Assembly: GCA_964611645.1 (NCBI GenBank)
Contig: CAZTAO010000008.1
Coordinates: 68,516-132,515 of the forward strand
Origin: CAZTAO01 sp964611645
GTDB lineage: Bacteria > Armatimonadota > UBA5829
Direction of reading: 5' to 3'
DNA: 64,000 bases
Part shown: positions 25,684-34,139 of the stretch, one piece after another
Numbering within the stretch: the stretch's first letter is position 1
Layout of the letters: every line of letters starts with the position of its first letter
The notes under the pieces: model-generated
Databases searched by the model: none
What the model was told of the DNA's origin: nothing
What the model saw: only the letters and a program-made list of their open reading frames with translations
Translations under genes and position numbers: made by a program

Positions 25684-25930
25684 CACATTAGTTCCATATG
25701 TGGATATATTCTAAGTAAGTATTTTTGGAGAATATCGCGCCACTGGTTCTGAGTAGGCCCACTGGCCATTTCGAAGCACGGGCAGATAGAGGAACTGCCC
25801 TTCGATATGCCGCCTTTCGCAATTCCACTGCGCTACGTTGCCCGCGGCCAACGGCTCGTTCCTCGCGGCTACTCAGGGCTGGTGGAAAGGGTGTGCGCGC
25901 AGAACAATTCACACCACGCGCGTTGACGCA
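25684..25930. other. Gene-poor spacer
   Basis: About 250 bases between the hydrogenase operon and the repeat ahead of the STAS gene. I see no coding region that codon use or motifs support, and no strong hairpin. The sequence is mixed and may be degenerate repeat. Confidence 0.4.
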
Positions 25931-26070
25931 ACTGTTCAGTGTTGGCGAGTACATGTCATGCTGAACTTGTTTCAGCCGCTGGCGCGTCTCGACGAGCATC
26001 TGGCATTGAGCGCGAACAGACCCTGAAACAAGTTCAGGGTGACGGTTTACTCTCACGCAAACTGAACAGT
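25931..26070. repeat. Palindromic repeat family A, full-length copy with terminal inverted repeats
   Basis: ACTGTTCAGT (25931-25940) and ACTGAACAGT (26061-26070) are terminal inverted repeats around two internal hairpins (CTGAACTTGTTTCAG and CCCTGAAACAAGTTCAGGG). At about 140 bp it looks like a MITE-type element. It extends a downstream reading frame by about 60 residues. Confidence 0.8.
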
Positions 26071-26076
26071 CGCGCG

Positions 26077-26106
26077 TTGACACTGCCGGCGTATCGGTTG
26101 TATACT
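26077..26106 (+). promoter_or_regulatory. Promoter of the STAS gene
   Basis: TTGACA at 26077-26082, 18 base spacer, TATACT at 26101-26106, directly after the right end of the repeat. The GGAGG ribosome site follows 10 bases later. Confidence 0.65.
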
Positions 26107-26130
26107 CTCATTAGCCGGAGGTTTCTAGCT

Positions 26131-26487
26131 TTGGAGAATATCAGACTCGAATCCGAGATTGTCTTTGTCGACGACGTTGAAGTCCTGAAGCTGAAGGGCG
26201 AGATTGACGTGTACACTGCGCCCGATCTCAAGACTGTGGTTGCGGGTATGCTGGCTGAGGATATCGACCACCTTATCATCGACATGACGCTGGTCTCGTA
26301 TATGGACAGCAGCGCGTTCGGGGTGCTTTTGGGCGCTTTGAAGACGCTGAAGCCCAAAGGTGGCACTGTCTGCCTTTCGGGCTGCAGCGCTACGATCGAG
26401 AAGATTCTCGGGCTGACAAAGCTGAATACCGTTTTCGCCGTTCACAAGACAGTTCAAGAGGCTGTGGCGTCCACAAAGCAAGCCTGA
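26131..26487 (+). CDS. STAS-domain anti-sigma factor antagonist
   Basis: A 118-residue single STAS domain of the SpoIIAA/RsbV family. The TTG at 26131 is chosen because GGAGG lies 9 bases before it and a promoter just upstream; further upstream is repeat. LKGEIDVYTAPDLK is strand-helix 1. MTLVSYMDSSAFGVLLGALK holds the phosphorylatable serine (DSSxxG is usually DSSGLG, here DSSAFG). Such proteins bind an anti-sigma kinase and free its sigma factor when unphosphorylated. No kinase partner is in the window. Confidence 0.85.
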   Translation: MENIRLESEIVFVDDVEVLKLKGEIDVYTAPDLKTVVAGMLAEDIDHLIIDMTLVSYMDSSAFGVLLGALKTLKPKGGTVCLSGCSATIEKILGLTKLNTVFAVHKTVQEAVASTKQA

Positions 26488-26584
26488 GAGCCTCATACAG
26501 ACCCGGCGCCGCAATCTTCGGCGGCTAATCGCCCACCGGGCGCGCGGCCCCGGCGGATTATTCACGCAGGGGATCACCTGACAA

Positions 26585-28219
26585 TTGATAGTCGATGTTG
26601 ATGTACTCGTTCTTGGCACCGGGATTGCGGGGCTGAGCTTCGCCATCCGGGCATCGCAGTTCGGCGACGTGGCGCTGGTCACCAAGAAGAGCGACACCGA
26701 GTCGAACACCAACTATGCCCAGGGCGGCATTGCAGCCGTTATGGACCCCAACGACACCTACGAATCCCACAAACACGACACCCTGGTCGCCGGCGCGTAC
26801 TTGTGCCACGAAGATGCGGTTGATGTGTTGGTCCGCGAGGGACCGGACAGAATCCGCGAGCTTATCGACTTCGGAGTCCGCTTTACCCAGAATCCATCCT
26901 CAGCCAATGATCTCCACCTTGACCTCGGCAGGGAAGGCGGCCACAGCGCCAGGCGCATTGTCCATGCTGCCGACCTTACTGGGAAGGAAGTCGAGCGGGC
27001 GCTCGTGTTCAAGGTCAAAGGCTCCAGCCGTATTCGTGTTTTCGAGCACAGCCACGCCATCGACCTGATTGTTAAAGAGGTCAATGGGCGGCGAGTGTGC
27101 CTGGGCGCTCACGTGATGGACCCTGAGACGGGTGACGTTATGAGCTTTCGGTCAAAGGTGACAATGCTTGCCACGGGCGGCCTTGGCCGTGTCTACCTTC
27201 ACACCACCAACCCCGAGATTGCGACGGGAGACGGTGTGGCGATGGCCTGCAGGGCTGGAGCGGTAATTGGCAACATGGAGTTTATCCAGTTCCACCCGAC
27301 TACCCTTTACCACGAAGACGCTCGATCCTTTCTGATCTCGGAGGCCGTGAGAGGAGAGGGCGGGGTGCTGCGGCTGAAGTCCGGCGAAGCCTTTATGGAC
27401 AAATACCATCCCATGGGCAACCTCGCGCCGCGCGACATTGTTGCAAGGGCGATAGACGCCGAACTCAAGGCAAGCGGCGAGGAGTGCGTCTACCTGGACA
27501 TCACCCACATCGCTTCGGAGAAGGTGAAAGGGCACTTCCCTAACATCTACGAGAAGTGCCTGTCTGTGAGCATCGATATTACCCGGGACTGGATTCCTAT
27601 TGTCCCCGCGGCGCACTATTCCTGCGGCGGCGTTTTGTGCGACCTCGAGGGCAGGACAACCATCGATAACCTCTATGCCTGCGGCGAGGTGTCATGCACC
27701 GGTGTGCACGGAGCTAACAGGTTAGCCAGCAACTCTCTGCTTGAGGCGATTGTGTTCGCAAGGCGGGCAGCGCTGGATGCCAGTGCCAAGCTTGCCTCGA
27801 TAGAACACTTGGAGATAGAAGACTACCCCGTGACATCGCACAACGAAAGGGTGGGTTCGGAGAAGATCCACGCTCTGGATCACGACCTCAAGGCGGCTAT
27901 GTGGGATTATGTCGGCATAGTGCGAAGCAACGAACGGCTCTCCAAGGCGCTCTCAGCTATCCACGAGGTCAAGGCGGAAGCCGATGCGCTGTACTTCCAC
28001 GGCAAGTTGGCGCCGGAGCTTCTCGAACTTCGAAACAAATCCCTGGCGGCAGAGCTCATATCCGTTTCCGCGCTATCTCGACACGAAAGCCGTGGTCTCC
28101 ACTATACTGTGGACTACCCCGAACTGGACGATGCCAACTCCAAGCACGACACCCTTCTGAGAATGGACGCTAACAACGAACTGAGGCTGCAGAGCGGTTC
28201 TCAGCAGCCTCAGTCATAG
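26585..28219 (+). CDS. nadB: L-aspartate oxidase NadB
   Basis: A 544-residue FAD enzyme that oxidises L-aspartate to iminoaspartate, first step of NAD synthesis. The start is a TTG at 26585 with AGGGGA some 12 bases upstream. GTGIAGLSFA is the FAD dinucleotide-binding motif. SNTNYAQGGIAAV and RVYLHTTNPE are family hallmarks. HYSCGGV and GANRLASNSLLEA mark the substrate/FAD pocket and the C-terminal helical domain. Length fits NadB rather than succinate dehydrogenase. nadA and nadC are not adjacent. A GC-rich hairpin-bearing gap separates it from the STAS gene. Confidence 0.95.
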   Translation: MIVDVDVLVLGTGIAGLSFAIRASQFGDVALVTKKSDTESNTNYAQGGIAAVMDPNDTYESHKHDTLVAGAYLCHEDAVDVLVREGPDRIRELIDFGVRFTQNPSSANDLHLDLGREGGHSARRIVHAADLTGKEVERALVFKVKGSSRIRVFEHSHAIDLIVKEVNGRRVCLGAHVMDPETGDVMSFRSKVTMLATGGLGRVYLHTTNPEIATGDGVAMACRAGAVIGNMEFIQFHPTTLYHEDARSFLISEAVRGEGGVLRLKSGEAFMDKYHPMGNLAPRDIVARAIDAELKASGEECVYLDITHIASEKVKGHFPNIYEKCLSVSIDITRDWIPIVPAAHYSCGGVLCDLEGRTTIDNLYACGEVSCTGVHGANRLASNSLLEAIVFARRAALDASAKLASIEHLEIEDYPVTSHNERVGSEKIHALDHDLKAAMWDYVGIVRSNERLSKALSAIHEVKAEADALYFHGKLAPELLELRNKSLAAELISVSALSRHESRGLHYTVDYPELDDANSKHDTLLRMDANNELRLQSGSQQPQS

Positions 28220-28292
28220 TCTTCCCCAGCATTCGTAATCCATCTTCACCCATCAGTGTGATGGTGTAGTTGTGTCCCGGGATGTCACTCCC

Positions 28293-29426
28293 CTACTTCT
28301 TCACAGCCCACTTCGGGTGGAGTTTGTCGAATATCTTCGTCAGGCTGTCGGCCCATCTCTGCCCGTGAAGGTTGAGGCCTCTGACGTTGAAGTGAGCCTT
28401 GTCTTCTCGCCGGTATCTCGGGCCGGTCATGTCATCTGTGGTTGGGCCGATGAATGTGGATTTGCCATCACAGACAGCTTCCTGTCCCGCGATTACAGGA
28501 TTTCGCTTGGCCATCTCACCCTCTTGCCCGTCAAGAACTCCGATATACGAAGCTTTCGCAATAACCCACGGCACTTTCCATCCGGCATCCGCTCTTGAAG
28601 TATCAATCATCTTGCTGAGCATATCGGCGTATTTCGTGGCTGGGGTGGCTTCGATGGAATCCGACTCGCCCTGGTGCCAGAGGATCGCGGCGCAGCCGTT
28701 TTTGCCAACGTGACTCATTGCTTGCTTTATGGCGACATAGTGGTCGCCGTCGACCTGCCACATGCGGACGGGCTGCCCTCCGTAGCCACACAATGTTACA
28801 GCCACGGGTACGTCATACAGCTTCGACAGCGTAGTCGCCATCACCGGCCACGGGGAGCCGCCGGCACGGAGGTCGTTGGTGAATCCCAGTTGGGGATCCG
28901 ACCCTTGTCGCCACTCGCTGCCGTTGAATGTCGATACTCTGTCGTCCGCTTTCATCGGTTGGGATCCGCTGCAGACAGAATTGGACTGACCCGAGGTCAC
29001 AAACACCAGCCCTACGCCCACGCGTTCGACTGATACCGTGTGCTGAGCCTTGGAGCTGTCAGTGCTCCTGAGGTCGACTTTGTACCAACCGCCCGCATCG
29101 ACCATCAGCTCACCGGAAAACGTCCCTTCGACGGGCTTTACGGTAATGTTTGCCCACCTTGCGGACTTTCCGCCGCCGCCGGCCATCACTGTGGCTCGCG
29201 CTTGAATCGATACGACATCATTCTTGCACTTGCCCGCAATGCGGATTGCGCCGCGCCTGGCATCGTTCATCTGGAATACCTGCCTGCCGACAGGACTGCT
29301 TGGTCTCATACTGGGCATCAGCGACGTAATCGGCTGATCGAGCGCCATCTCGTCAGCCGCCGGCGAGGAAGAACATCCCGTCATCATCACCACGAAAACC
29401 AACAGGGCCGAAATCACAAGTCTCAA
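28293..29426 (-). CDS. Lipoprotein SGNH esterase, sialate O-acetylesterase-like
   Basis: An exported esterase with a lipobox (VVMMTGC). The catalytic blocks are visible: GQSNS (block I, nucleophile Ser), GYGG region, LWHQGESDS (Gln/Gly block) and DKAHFNVRGLNLHGQRWA near the C-terminus with the catalytic His. It matches the SASA/DUF303 acetylesterase group, which removes O-acetyl groups from sugars. An upstream ATG at 29552 would overlap the next gene by ~70 bases. A TTG near 29426, preceded by AGGAAGGA, gives a proper signal peptide and is preferred. It could work with the sialidase-type proteins. Confidence 0.75.
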   Translation of the reverse strand: MRLVISALLVFVVMMTGCSSSPAADEMALDQPITSLMPSMRPSSPVGRQVFQMNDARRGAIRIAGKCKNDVVSIQARATVMAGGGGKSARWANITVKPVEGTFSGELMVDAGGWYKVDLRSTDSSKAQHTVSVERVGVGLVFVTSGQSNSVCSGSQPMKADDRVSTFNGSEWRQGSDPQLGFTNDLRAGGSPWPVMATTLSKLYDVPVAVTLCGYGGQPVRMWQVDGDHYVAIKQAMSHVGKNGCAAILWHQGESDSIEATPATKYADMLSKMIDTSRADAGWKVPWVIAKASYIGVLDGQEGEMAKRNPVIAGQEAVCDGKSTFIGPTTDDMTGPRYRREDKAHFNVRGLNLHGQRWADSLTKIFDKLHPKWAVKK

Positions 29427-29481
29427 AGCCAGATTCCATCCTTCCTGTGCGAATGCTCGCAGTTGTGTGTGTGGGCGGCGA

Positions 29482-30723
29482 TCACAGGCTGCCCTGGTTT
29501 CTGATGTTATTGTCCGCTTCCTGGGCGTCCGCGCTGCCCGGCGCAACCTCAATGACCCGCTTCCACATCAGAATGGCCTTGTCCGAGTCATCGTTCTCAC
29601 TGTACATGTACCCCAAGGCCAGTAGCGTTCCAGTGTCATGTGGATCGAGTTGCAAGGCCGACTGATACTCCCCAAGGGCCTCATCATCACGGTCAGCTTC
29701 ATCGAAAGCGACTGCCAGGTTATAGCGGTAGGATGCGTTGTTTGGTTCGAGCGCAACCGCCTGTCGGAATTCCGCGATGGCTCCGTCGTAATCTTCACTC
29801 TCCAACAACTCCAGCCCGTGGGCATTGTGAGTCTCAGCGGTCTTTGTGGGAGCAGGTTCGGTGGGTTTCGGAGCATCCGGCGGGTTACCGGACTCCTGAG
29901 AAGCTTCGTGGATGTCTCTGATCTCCCGAAGCCGCCTCTGCGCGGCCTGGGACCCGTGGGGATCAACTCTGTCGGACCCCAGCATTCTGCCGCAGAAGCC
30001 GCAGTGCTTCCAACCATCCACAACAGCCGCCCCGCATACGAGGCACTGCTGCCTGAGAATTGTGCCGCAGGAGGTGCAGTATGTGGTTCCAGGCGATCTG
30101 GCTTCACCGCAGCCAGGACACTTGACTACTGCCTGCGTGAGCTTCTTTCCGCACACCGAACAGAACGCCGATCCGAGGGGAGTGCTGCTGCCGCAATCCG
30201 CGCAGACGGCCCTCATCTGTCTGCCACAGGCCGAGCAGAAAACAGAGTTCGGCCCCAAAGCCGCGCCGCAATCCGGGCAGGCGGAAGCGGACACAGGCGC
30301 TGTCGAGACGGGCGAAGGTGGAGTAACGCTGGCTTTGGGCGCAGCTATGACCTCGTTGACCTTGGCGGATGCGGCCTCGAAGAGCGGTGTCTTGTCCAGG
30401 GGATAGGTCACCTTGCGGCTCTCAGGGTCGCTTGTTGCGTTGGCCAGGTCCAGTTCTAGATACCCGCCGGTCTGGTGGGTTACGGCGCGGGCCGACCGGA
30501 TGTCATTTAGTGGGTACGTGTATGTCAGGCACTTGCTCTGAACGGAATCGCCCTTGTCTCGGATGATTATCGCGCGTCGCGATGTGAGCGCAAAGGCTTC
30601 GCCCTGGCTTCCGCCCAGGCAGACCAGCAGCGTTTCATCCGGAAGCAGCGCGCGGTTGAGTTCAACCTGCAACATCAGCGGCAGATCGGCAATTAGTGGG
30701 TTGGAAGGGAACAAGTCTATCAC
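29482..30723 (-). CDS. Zinc-ribbon and TPR protein with N-terminal PH-like domain
   Basis: A 413-residue cytosolic protein in three parts. Residues 1-125 form a PH-like/bacterial YokE-type beta domain. Residues ~145-255 hold five to six CxxC zinc-ribbon repeats (CPDCGAALG, CSACGRQM, CADCGSST, CPGCGEAR, CTSCGTIL, CGFCGRML). Residues ~295-400 contain two to three TPR units (YRYNLAVAFDEADRDDEALGE and GTLLALGYMYSENDD). Such architectures appear in regulatory or scaffold proteins. No enzymatic motif is seen. It is transcribed from a promoter whose -10 region carries a palindrome shared with the neighbouring RNA promoter. Confidence 0.7.
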   Translation of the reverse strand: MIDLFPSNPLIADLPLMLQVELNRALLPDETLLVCLGGSQGEAFALTSRRAIIIRDKGDSVQSKCLTYTYPLNDIRSARAVTHQTGGYLELDLANATSDPESRKVTYPLDKTPLFEAASAKVNEVIAAPKASVTPPSPVSTAPVSASACPDCGAALGPNSVFCSACGRQMRAVCADCGSSTPLGSAFCSVCGKKLTQAVVKCPGCGEARSPGTTYCTSCGTILRQQCLVCGAAVVDGWKHCGFCGRMLGSDRVDPHGSQAAQRRLREIRDIHEASQESGNPPDAPKPTEPAPTKTAETHNAHGLELLESEDYDGAIAEFRQAVALEPNNASYRYNLAVAFDEADRDDEALGEYQSALQLDPHDTGTLLALGYMYSENDDSDKAILMWKRVIEVAPGSADAQEADNNIRNQGSL

Positions 30724-30745
30724 CTCATAGTGTCATATACCTAAT

Positions 30746-30774
30746 ACTATATACTTAGGGATGTATTACTGCAA
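30746..30774 (-). promoter_or_regulatory. Promoter of the zinc-ribbon/TPR gene with palindromic -10 region
   Basis: On the minus strand TTGCAG (30774-30769), 17 base spacer, TATAGT (30751-30746). The sequence CTAAGTATATAGTATTAG across the -10 is a near-perfect palindrome (30741-30758). Confidence 0.65.
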
Positions 30775-30830
30775 CTGGTGGGCATGTCTTGCCATTTCGC
30801 TCCGGCAGGAAAAAAACTGAGAAAATACAG

Positions 30831-30859
30831 TTGACAGGCGCTTCGGAAAAGTGTATATT
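30831..30859 (+). promoter_or_regulatory. Strong promoter facing a candidate ncRNA
   Basis: TTGACA at 30831-30836, 17 base spacer, TATATT at 30854-30859. Immediately downstream CTAAGTAGTAGTACTTATAG (30861-30880) is a near-palindrome resembling the one at 30741. No convincing coding sequence follows. Confidence 0.7.
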
Positions 30860-30865
30860 CCTAAG

Positions 30866-31045
30866 TAGTAGTACTTATAGGCGCAGACCGGTTTTCAGAG
30901 TGGCATCCCCCTCGGGACTTCTATCTGGTAGAGTTTTTGGGGCGGTCAGGGGAGGATTCGGCAACCGGTAATAAGTAAAGGCGTGCACTCAAGGCAGCCA
31001 TCATTGTTGATAGGCTAGGGCAGATGTCACGCGGTCTGCGCCACT
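30866..31045 (+). ncRNA. Candidate structured non-coding RNA
   Basis: Starts about 7 bases after the -10 box at 30854. GGCGCAGACCG (30880-30890) is perfectly complementary to CGGTCTGCGCC (31032-31042), closing about 140 bases. Inside, a left arm pairs ACCGGTT (30887-30893) with AACCGGT (30963-30969), competing with the last 4 bp of the closing stem. It then pairs ATCCCCCT (30905-30912) with AGGGGAGGAT (30948-30957) and TTCTAT with GTAGAG. A right arm pairs GCGTG with CACGC and AGCCATCA with TGATAGGCT (one bulge). The layout, a closing stem with two arms and about 180 nt, resembles 6S RNA topology, but no family consensus was recognised. No credible protein is encoded. Confidence 0.5.
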
Positions 31046-31067
31046 CATTCTTCTCCTGCGATGCAGA

Positions 31068-32936
31068 CTACCGGGCCCGAGTCGGATTGTCATCAAGGCT
31101 CGGCAATACCTCGAAGCCGCCTTCAATTCGGAACTCCACGGATTTCCTGTCAGGAGATGGAGAGTACCGAACCCTGTAGTCGATTGTCTCACCCTCAGAA
31201 TTCACCGTCAACCTCACGCTTGCCCGTTCGTCAGCGGACATCGCAGCCAGCCCTCCGACGGCCGCCAGCGCTTTGCGCAGCGCCGCTATCTGCTCTTCAG
31301 TAAGGCCTTTCACAGCTATCGGTCCGGTCTGCAGGGTCTTGAGTTGGGGGTCCGTGAGCTTCTTCAGGAAGCGAAGTATCTCCCGGTTCATCGCCGCCTC
31401 GCCTGCGCCGAACGCCGCCATTGTTGGGTCGAAGAATACTGCATGGTCAAGCTGTTCATCGCGAAGCCCGGCTATCTGCATGAGCTCGGTCAGCATCAGC
31501 CCCGCGTTGTCGCTGCCGGTCTTCGCCCAGAACCCCAACCACACCGTCGGCACATCCCATCCGCGCCTGGTGAACCACTCGCGATCGGTCATGCGCAACA
31601 GGTTGCCATCTTTGACGATGCTCTTGTTGTAGAGGACCGAGATGAGGGTCAGATGCTCAAGGCAGCTCTTCCGCCCTCTCGGGTAGTTGGGCAATATGTC
31701 TACGAAGAAGTCGCTGACAATATCGAGCTTAGTTGCGCCGGCCAACACGCCCAGAGTAGCCGGAAGCGGATACCTGACGAACACGCGAGGTGGTTGCGGA
31801 GGAGGCGCCCCTTGTTGTCGCGGCGCGGGAACCGCCAGGGGGAACAGCGCAAACGGGCCGGGCAGGTCCGACGCCATGACGTCGCCTCTTTCGGCCATTT
31901 CCCTTGCTTCAAGCGCATTCACTACCGCCAGGGTGTCTGCCATGAACTTCTTCTGGACTGCGACTCTGTTGGCGCCCTGCTTGAGACTCAACACGGCATC
32001 GGCGTATGCCCGTCCAACACCGATCGACGGGTCGAAGATGGGGATGTCTATCCAGCCTTCAACACTCCCAATCGACACCCGGCCAAGCACACTGCTTTCT
32101 GATCTGCGGACTTCCGCATCCACGGGCATTCGTCGGTTTACGGTTACCTGGAATTGATCGAAGGCTTTCAGGGATTGGGTGGTCTCGTCGGGCCCACCAA
32201 GCCCCTTGGTCATGGCCGTGTAGGACTCCGCCATCTTCTTCGCGGAGCTCTGCAGGGACGGAGAAAGTACTGAGACGGGGATGCTGAACTCGGCGCCGTT
32301 CGCGTAAGCTTCTGCCAGCGCGGGGTAGCCATCGAATAAGTCCACAATCGCCCGGCCGACGGGTTGAGTCGCCAGAACATAGGCCCACGGGTTGGACGAC
32401 TTCAGAGAGGTCTTGTCCGCCGAACCCAGAGCCGAGCGCAAATGATCGAGTATTGCCTGGCGCTTCTGCTTGAGTTCGCGTTCATGGGAATCCCGAGAAG
32501 TGTTTCTGAGATTCTCTTCCTGGTCCCACTGTTGCTTCGTCTGAGAGAGCCGGTAGGTCCATTTGTCCGCTTCACCAGTGCGGGTCCAGGTGAACTTGAG
32601 CACAGTCGCCAGTTCGGACATCAGGTTCCGCAGCGGCATCTTGGTGACATACACCACAACGCGCCTGTCGTAGCACAACCAGTCTTCTTTGTTCAGTCCC
32701 GCAATCATAGGGACGTTGGTGCTGGCCGCCAGATCGGCTGCAACCTGCCCGATGGTGCCGCCGTCAGAGCTGTAGGTCACGGGGGCGTCCAGGCGCGAGT
32801 CATCAGAGAACAGAGCCTGGGCTGATGCGCCGGTTGCCATCGCCAAAGCCAGGAAGCCAGCCGCGAGTACGACAGATACAGCTAACCACAGGCGAGAAGA
32901 GACGTGTTGGCGGACTAGATTGCCAGAGACGACCAT
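31068..32936 (-). CDS. Secreted protein with STN-like N-terminal domain, unknown function
   Basis: A 622-residue protein with a signal peptide (SVVLAAGFLALAMATGASAQA). Residues ~55-135 resemble a secretin/TonB short N-terminal (STN) domain: IGQVAADLAASTNVP, then VVVYVTKMPLRNLMSELATVLKF, then WTYRLSQ. A charged linker (QKRQAILDHLRSA) and a long region without recognised family follow. A proline-rich patch (PPPQPPRVFVRYPLPA) lies near 375. It overlaps the end of the aldolase gene by 22 bases, so the two share an operon. An outer-envelope or assembly role is likely; the substrate is unknown. Confidence 0.6.
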   Translation of the reverse strand: MVVSGNLVRQHVSSRLWLAVSVVLAAGFLALAMATGASAQALFSDDSRLDAPVTYSSDGGTIGQVAADLAASTNVPMIAGLNKEDWLCYDRRVVVYVTKMPLRNLMSELATVLKFTWTRTGEADKWTYRLSQTKQQWDQEENLRNTSRDSHERELKQKRQAILDHLRSALGSADKTSLKSSNPWAYVLATQPVGRAIVDLFDGYPALAEAYANGAEFSIPVSVLSPSLQSSAKKMAESYTAMTKGLGGPDETTQSLKAFDQFQVTVNRRMPVDAEVRRSESSVLGRVSIGSVEGWIDIPIFDPSIGVGRAYADAVLSLKQGANRVAVQKKFMADTLAVVNALEAREMAERGDVMASDLPGPFALFPLAVPAPRQQGAPPPQPPRVFVRYPLPATLGVLAGATKLDIVSDFFVDILPNYPRGRKSCLEHLTLISVLYNKSIVKDGNLLRMTDREWFTRRGWDVPTVWLGFWAKTGSDNAGLMLTELMQIAGLRDEQLDHAVFFDPTMAAFGAGEAAMNREILRFLKKLTDPQLKTLQTGPIAVKGLTEEQIAALRKALAAVGGLAAMSADERASVRLTVNSEGETIDYRVRYSPSPDRKSVEFRIEGGFEVLPSLDDNPTRAR

Positions 32937-33961
32937 ACTGCATCATCCTCAATCCGTGCATGAATATCCAAACTATAGAACGTGCCGATGGGGGTCAGTA
33001 GTTCCGGGTTATTTGCCCAAACTTGCTTTACAGCCCCGCGAACAACACTAACTCCCGCCGCGGTCATCTTGCCCAGAGGCATTCTGCACGCGCCGCACGG
33101 CATGCCCAACCCCTGCATCAGGGTCTTGATGGCGAGCGGGTTGCGGTAGCGGTCATTGACCATCACCTGCTGGCCGTTTGGCAGAGTGCGCGGGTTGTCC
33201 ACTTTAACCGTGACGATCCCCAGCAGAGGAGCAAGCGCGTCCTTGAGCTTCTCGGCCCCTGCAAAGTCTCCGCTCTTAGCCAGCGAGACCATTTTCGAGA
33301 TCGGACCCGGAATGACGTTGGTATCCACCGAGATAACGCCGTCCGCCTTGACACGCGGGTCGGCCATTATGGTATATGTCATATCATCGTCGCCGCTCAT
33401 CACGGAGAAGTCACTTCCCAACAGCGTGCGGGTCTTTGCCATCCGTTCGATGTCACCGGTCGCTTCTTTTACGGTATTGATGCCTGGATAGCGGTCGGCA
33501 AGTATCGCCAAGTCTTCTACTGCGAGCGCAGTCCCGGTTCGCCCGGGTATGATGTAGGGCACAATGGTTACGCCCGGGAACTCGGCGGCTATCCTGCCGT
33601 AATATTCATCGCGGAGTTCCTGAGAGGAGGGGCCGTTGTAGTAGCAGTCCACTATCAACACAGCCTCGGCTCCGCTGTTCACTGCCTGCCTGGTGCTGTG
33701 GATAGCTTCCTTGGTGGAGTTGCTTCCGCACCCTGCAAGCACGCCGCAGCGTCCCTTGCACAGTTTCAGAACGCGGTCCACGACCTGGTTATGCTCGTCC
33801 CAGCAAAGGGTAGGGGACTCGCCGGTAGTGCCAACCGGCACCAGACCAGCCACTCCCTGCGATATCTGGAACTCAACGTTTTTCTCCAGACCTTCCCAGT
33901 CAATAGATCCGTCGGCCAGGAACGGGGTGACAATAGCGGTCCAGGTATCGGCGATTCTCAT
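32915..33961 (-). CDS. Dihydrodipicolinate synthase (DapA)-family aldolase
   Basis: A pyruvate-dependent class I aldolase. The ATG at 33961 is 6 bases after GGAGGAG. GTTGESPT is the family motif. The catalytic Tyr lies in VPYIIPGRTG and the Schiff-base Lys in TVKEATGD. The 348 residues exceed the usual ~292 by a C-terminal extension with CGACRMPLG. The Arg of GRTG favours DHDPS or a related 2-keto acid aldolase over N-acetylneuraminate lyase. It is not in a lysine operon; it is followed by the STN-like secreted protein, which overlaps its end. The exact substrate is open. Confidence 0.82.
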   Translation of the reverse strand: MRIADTWTAIVTPFLADGSIDWEGLEKNVEFQISQGVAGLVPVGTTGESPTLCWDEHNQVVDRVLKLCKGRCGVLAGCGSNSTKEAIHSTRQAVNSGAEAVLIVDCYYNGPSSQELRDEYYGRIAAEFPGVTIVPYIIPGRTGTALAVEDLAILADRYPGINTVKEATGDIERMAKTRTLLGSDFSVMSGDDDMTYTIMADPRVKADGVISVDTNVIPGPISKMVSLAKSGDFAGAEKLKDALAPLLGIVTVKVDNPRTLPNGQQVMVNDRYRNPLAIKTLMQGLGMPCGACRMPLGKMTAAGVSVVRGAVKQVWANNPELLTPIGTFYSLDIHARIEDDAVWSSLAI

Positions 33962-34039
33962 CAAAGGCTCCTCCATAGAGTCATCAGCTTACACTATATT
34001 GTAGTGTCCGAGCGTGTTTTTGGCAATTTTGGGTGCAGT

Positions 34040-34135
34040 GGAAGGGGCGATGGGGGATTATCCGCAGATGACGCAGATGGCGCAGATGATTTGAGTCTGG
34101 GATTTGAGATTCTGGATTTGAGATACGCTGTCGGT
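34040..34135. repeat. Short direct repeats in intergenic region
   Basis: The segment contains GCAGATGACGCAGATGGCGCAGATG and several GATTTGAGA units (GGGATTTGAGA and relatives also occur near 35440). These look like tandem-repeat or mini-repeat sequence between the aldolase operon and the duplicated permease-prefix genes. Confidence 0.55.
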
Positions 34136-34139
34136 GGCG

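Noticed and set aside
17406..26070. Recurrent palindromes as a possible CRISPR array
   Set aside because: Copies are kilobases apart, not regularly spaced, and vary in length; they are dispersed mini-elements.
30789..30971. 60-codon plus-strand frame across the orphan promoter
   Set aside because: It begins before the transcription start, has no ribosome site, and reads through the predicted RNA stems; the structured RNA explains the region better.
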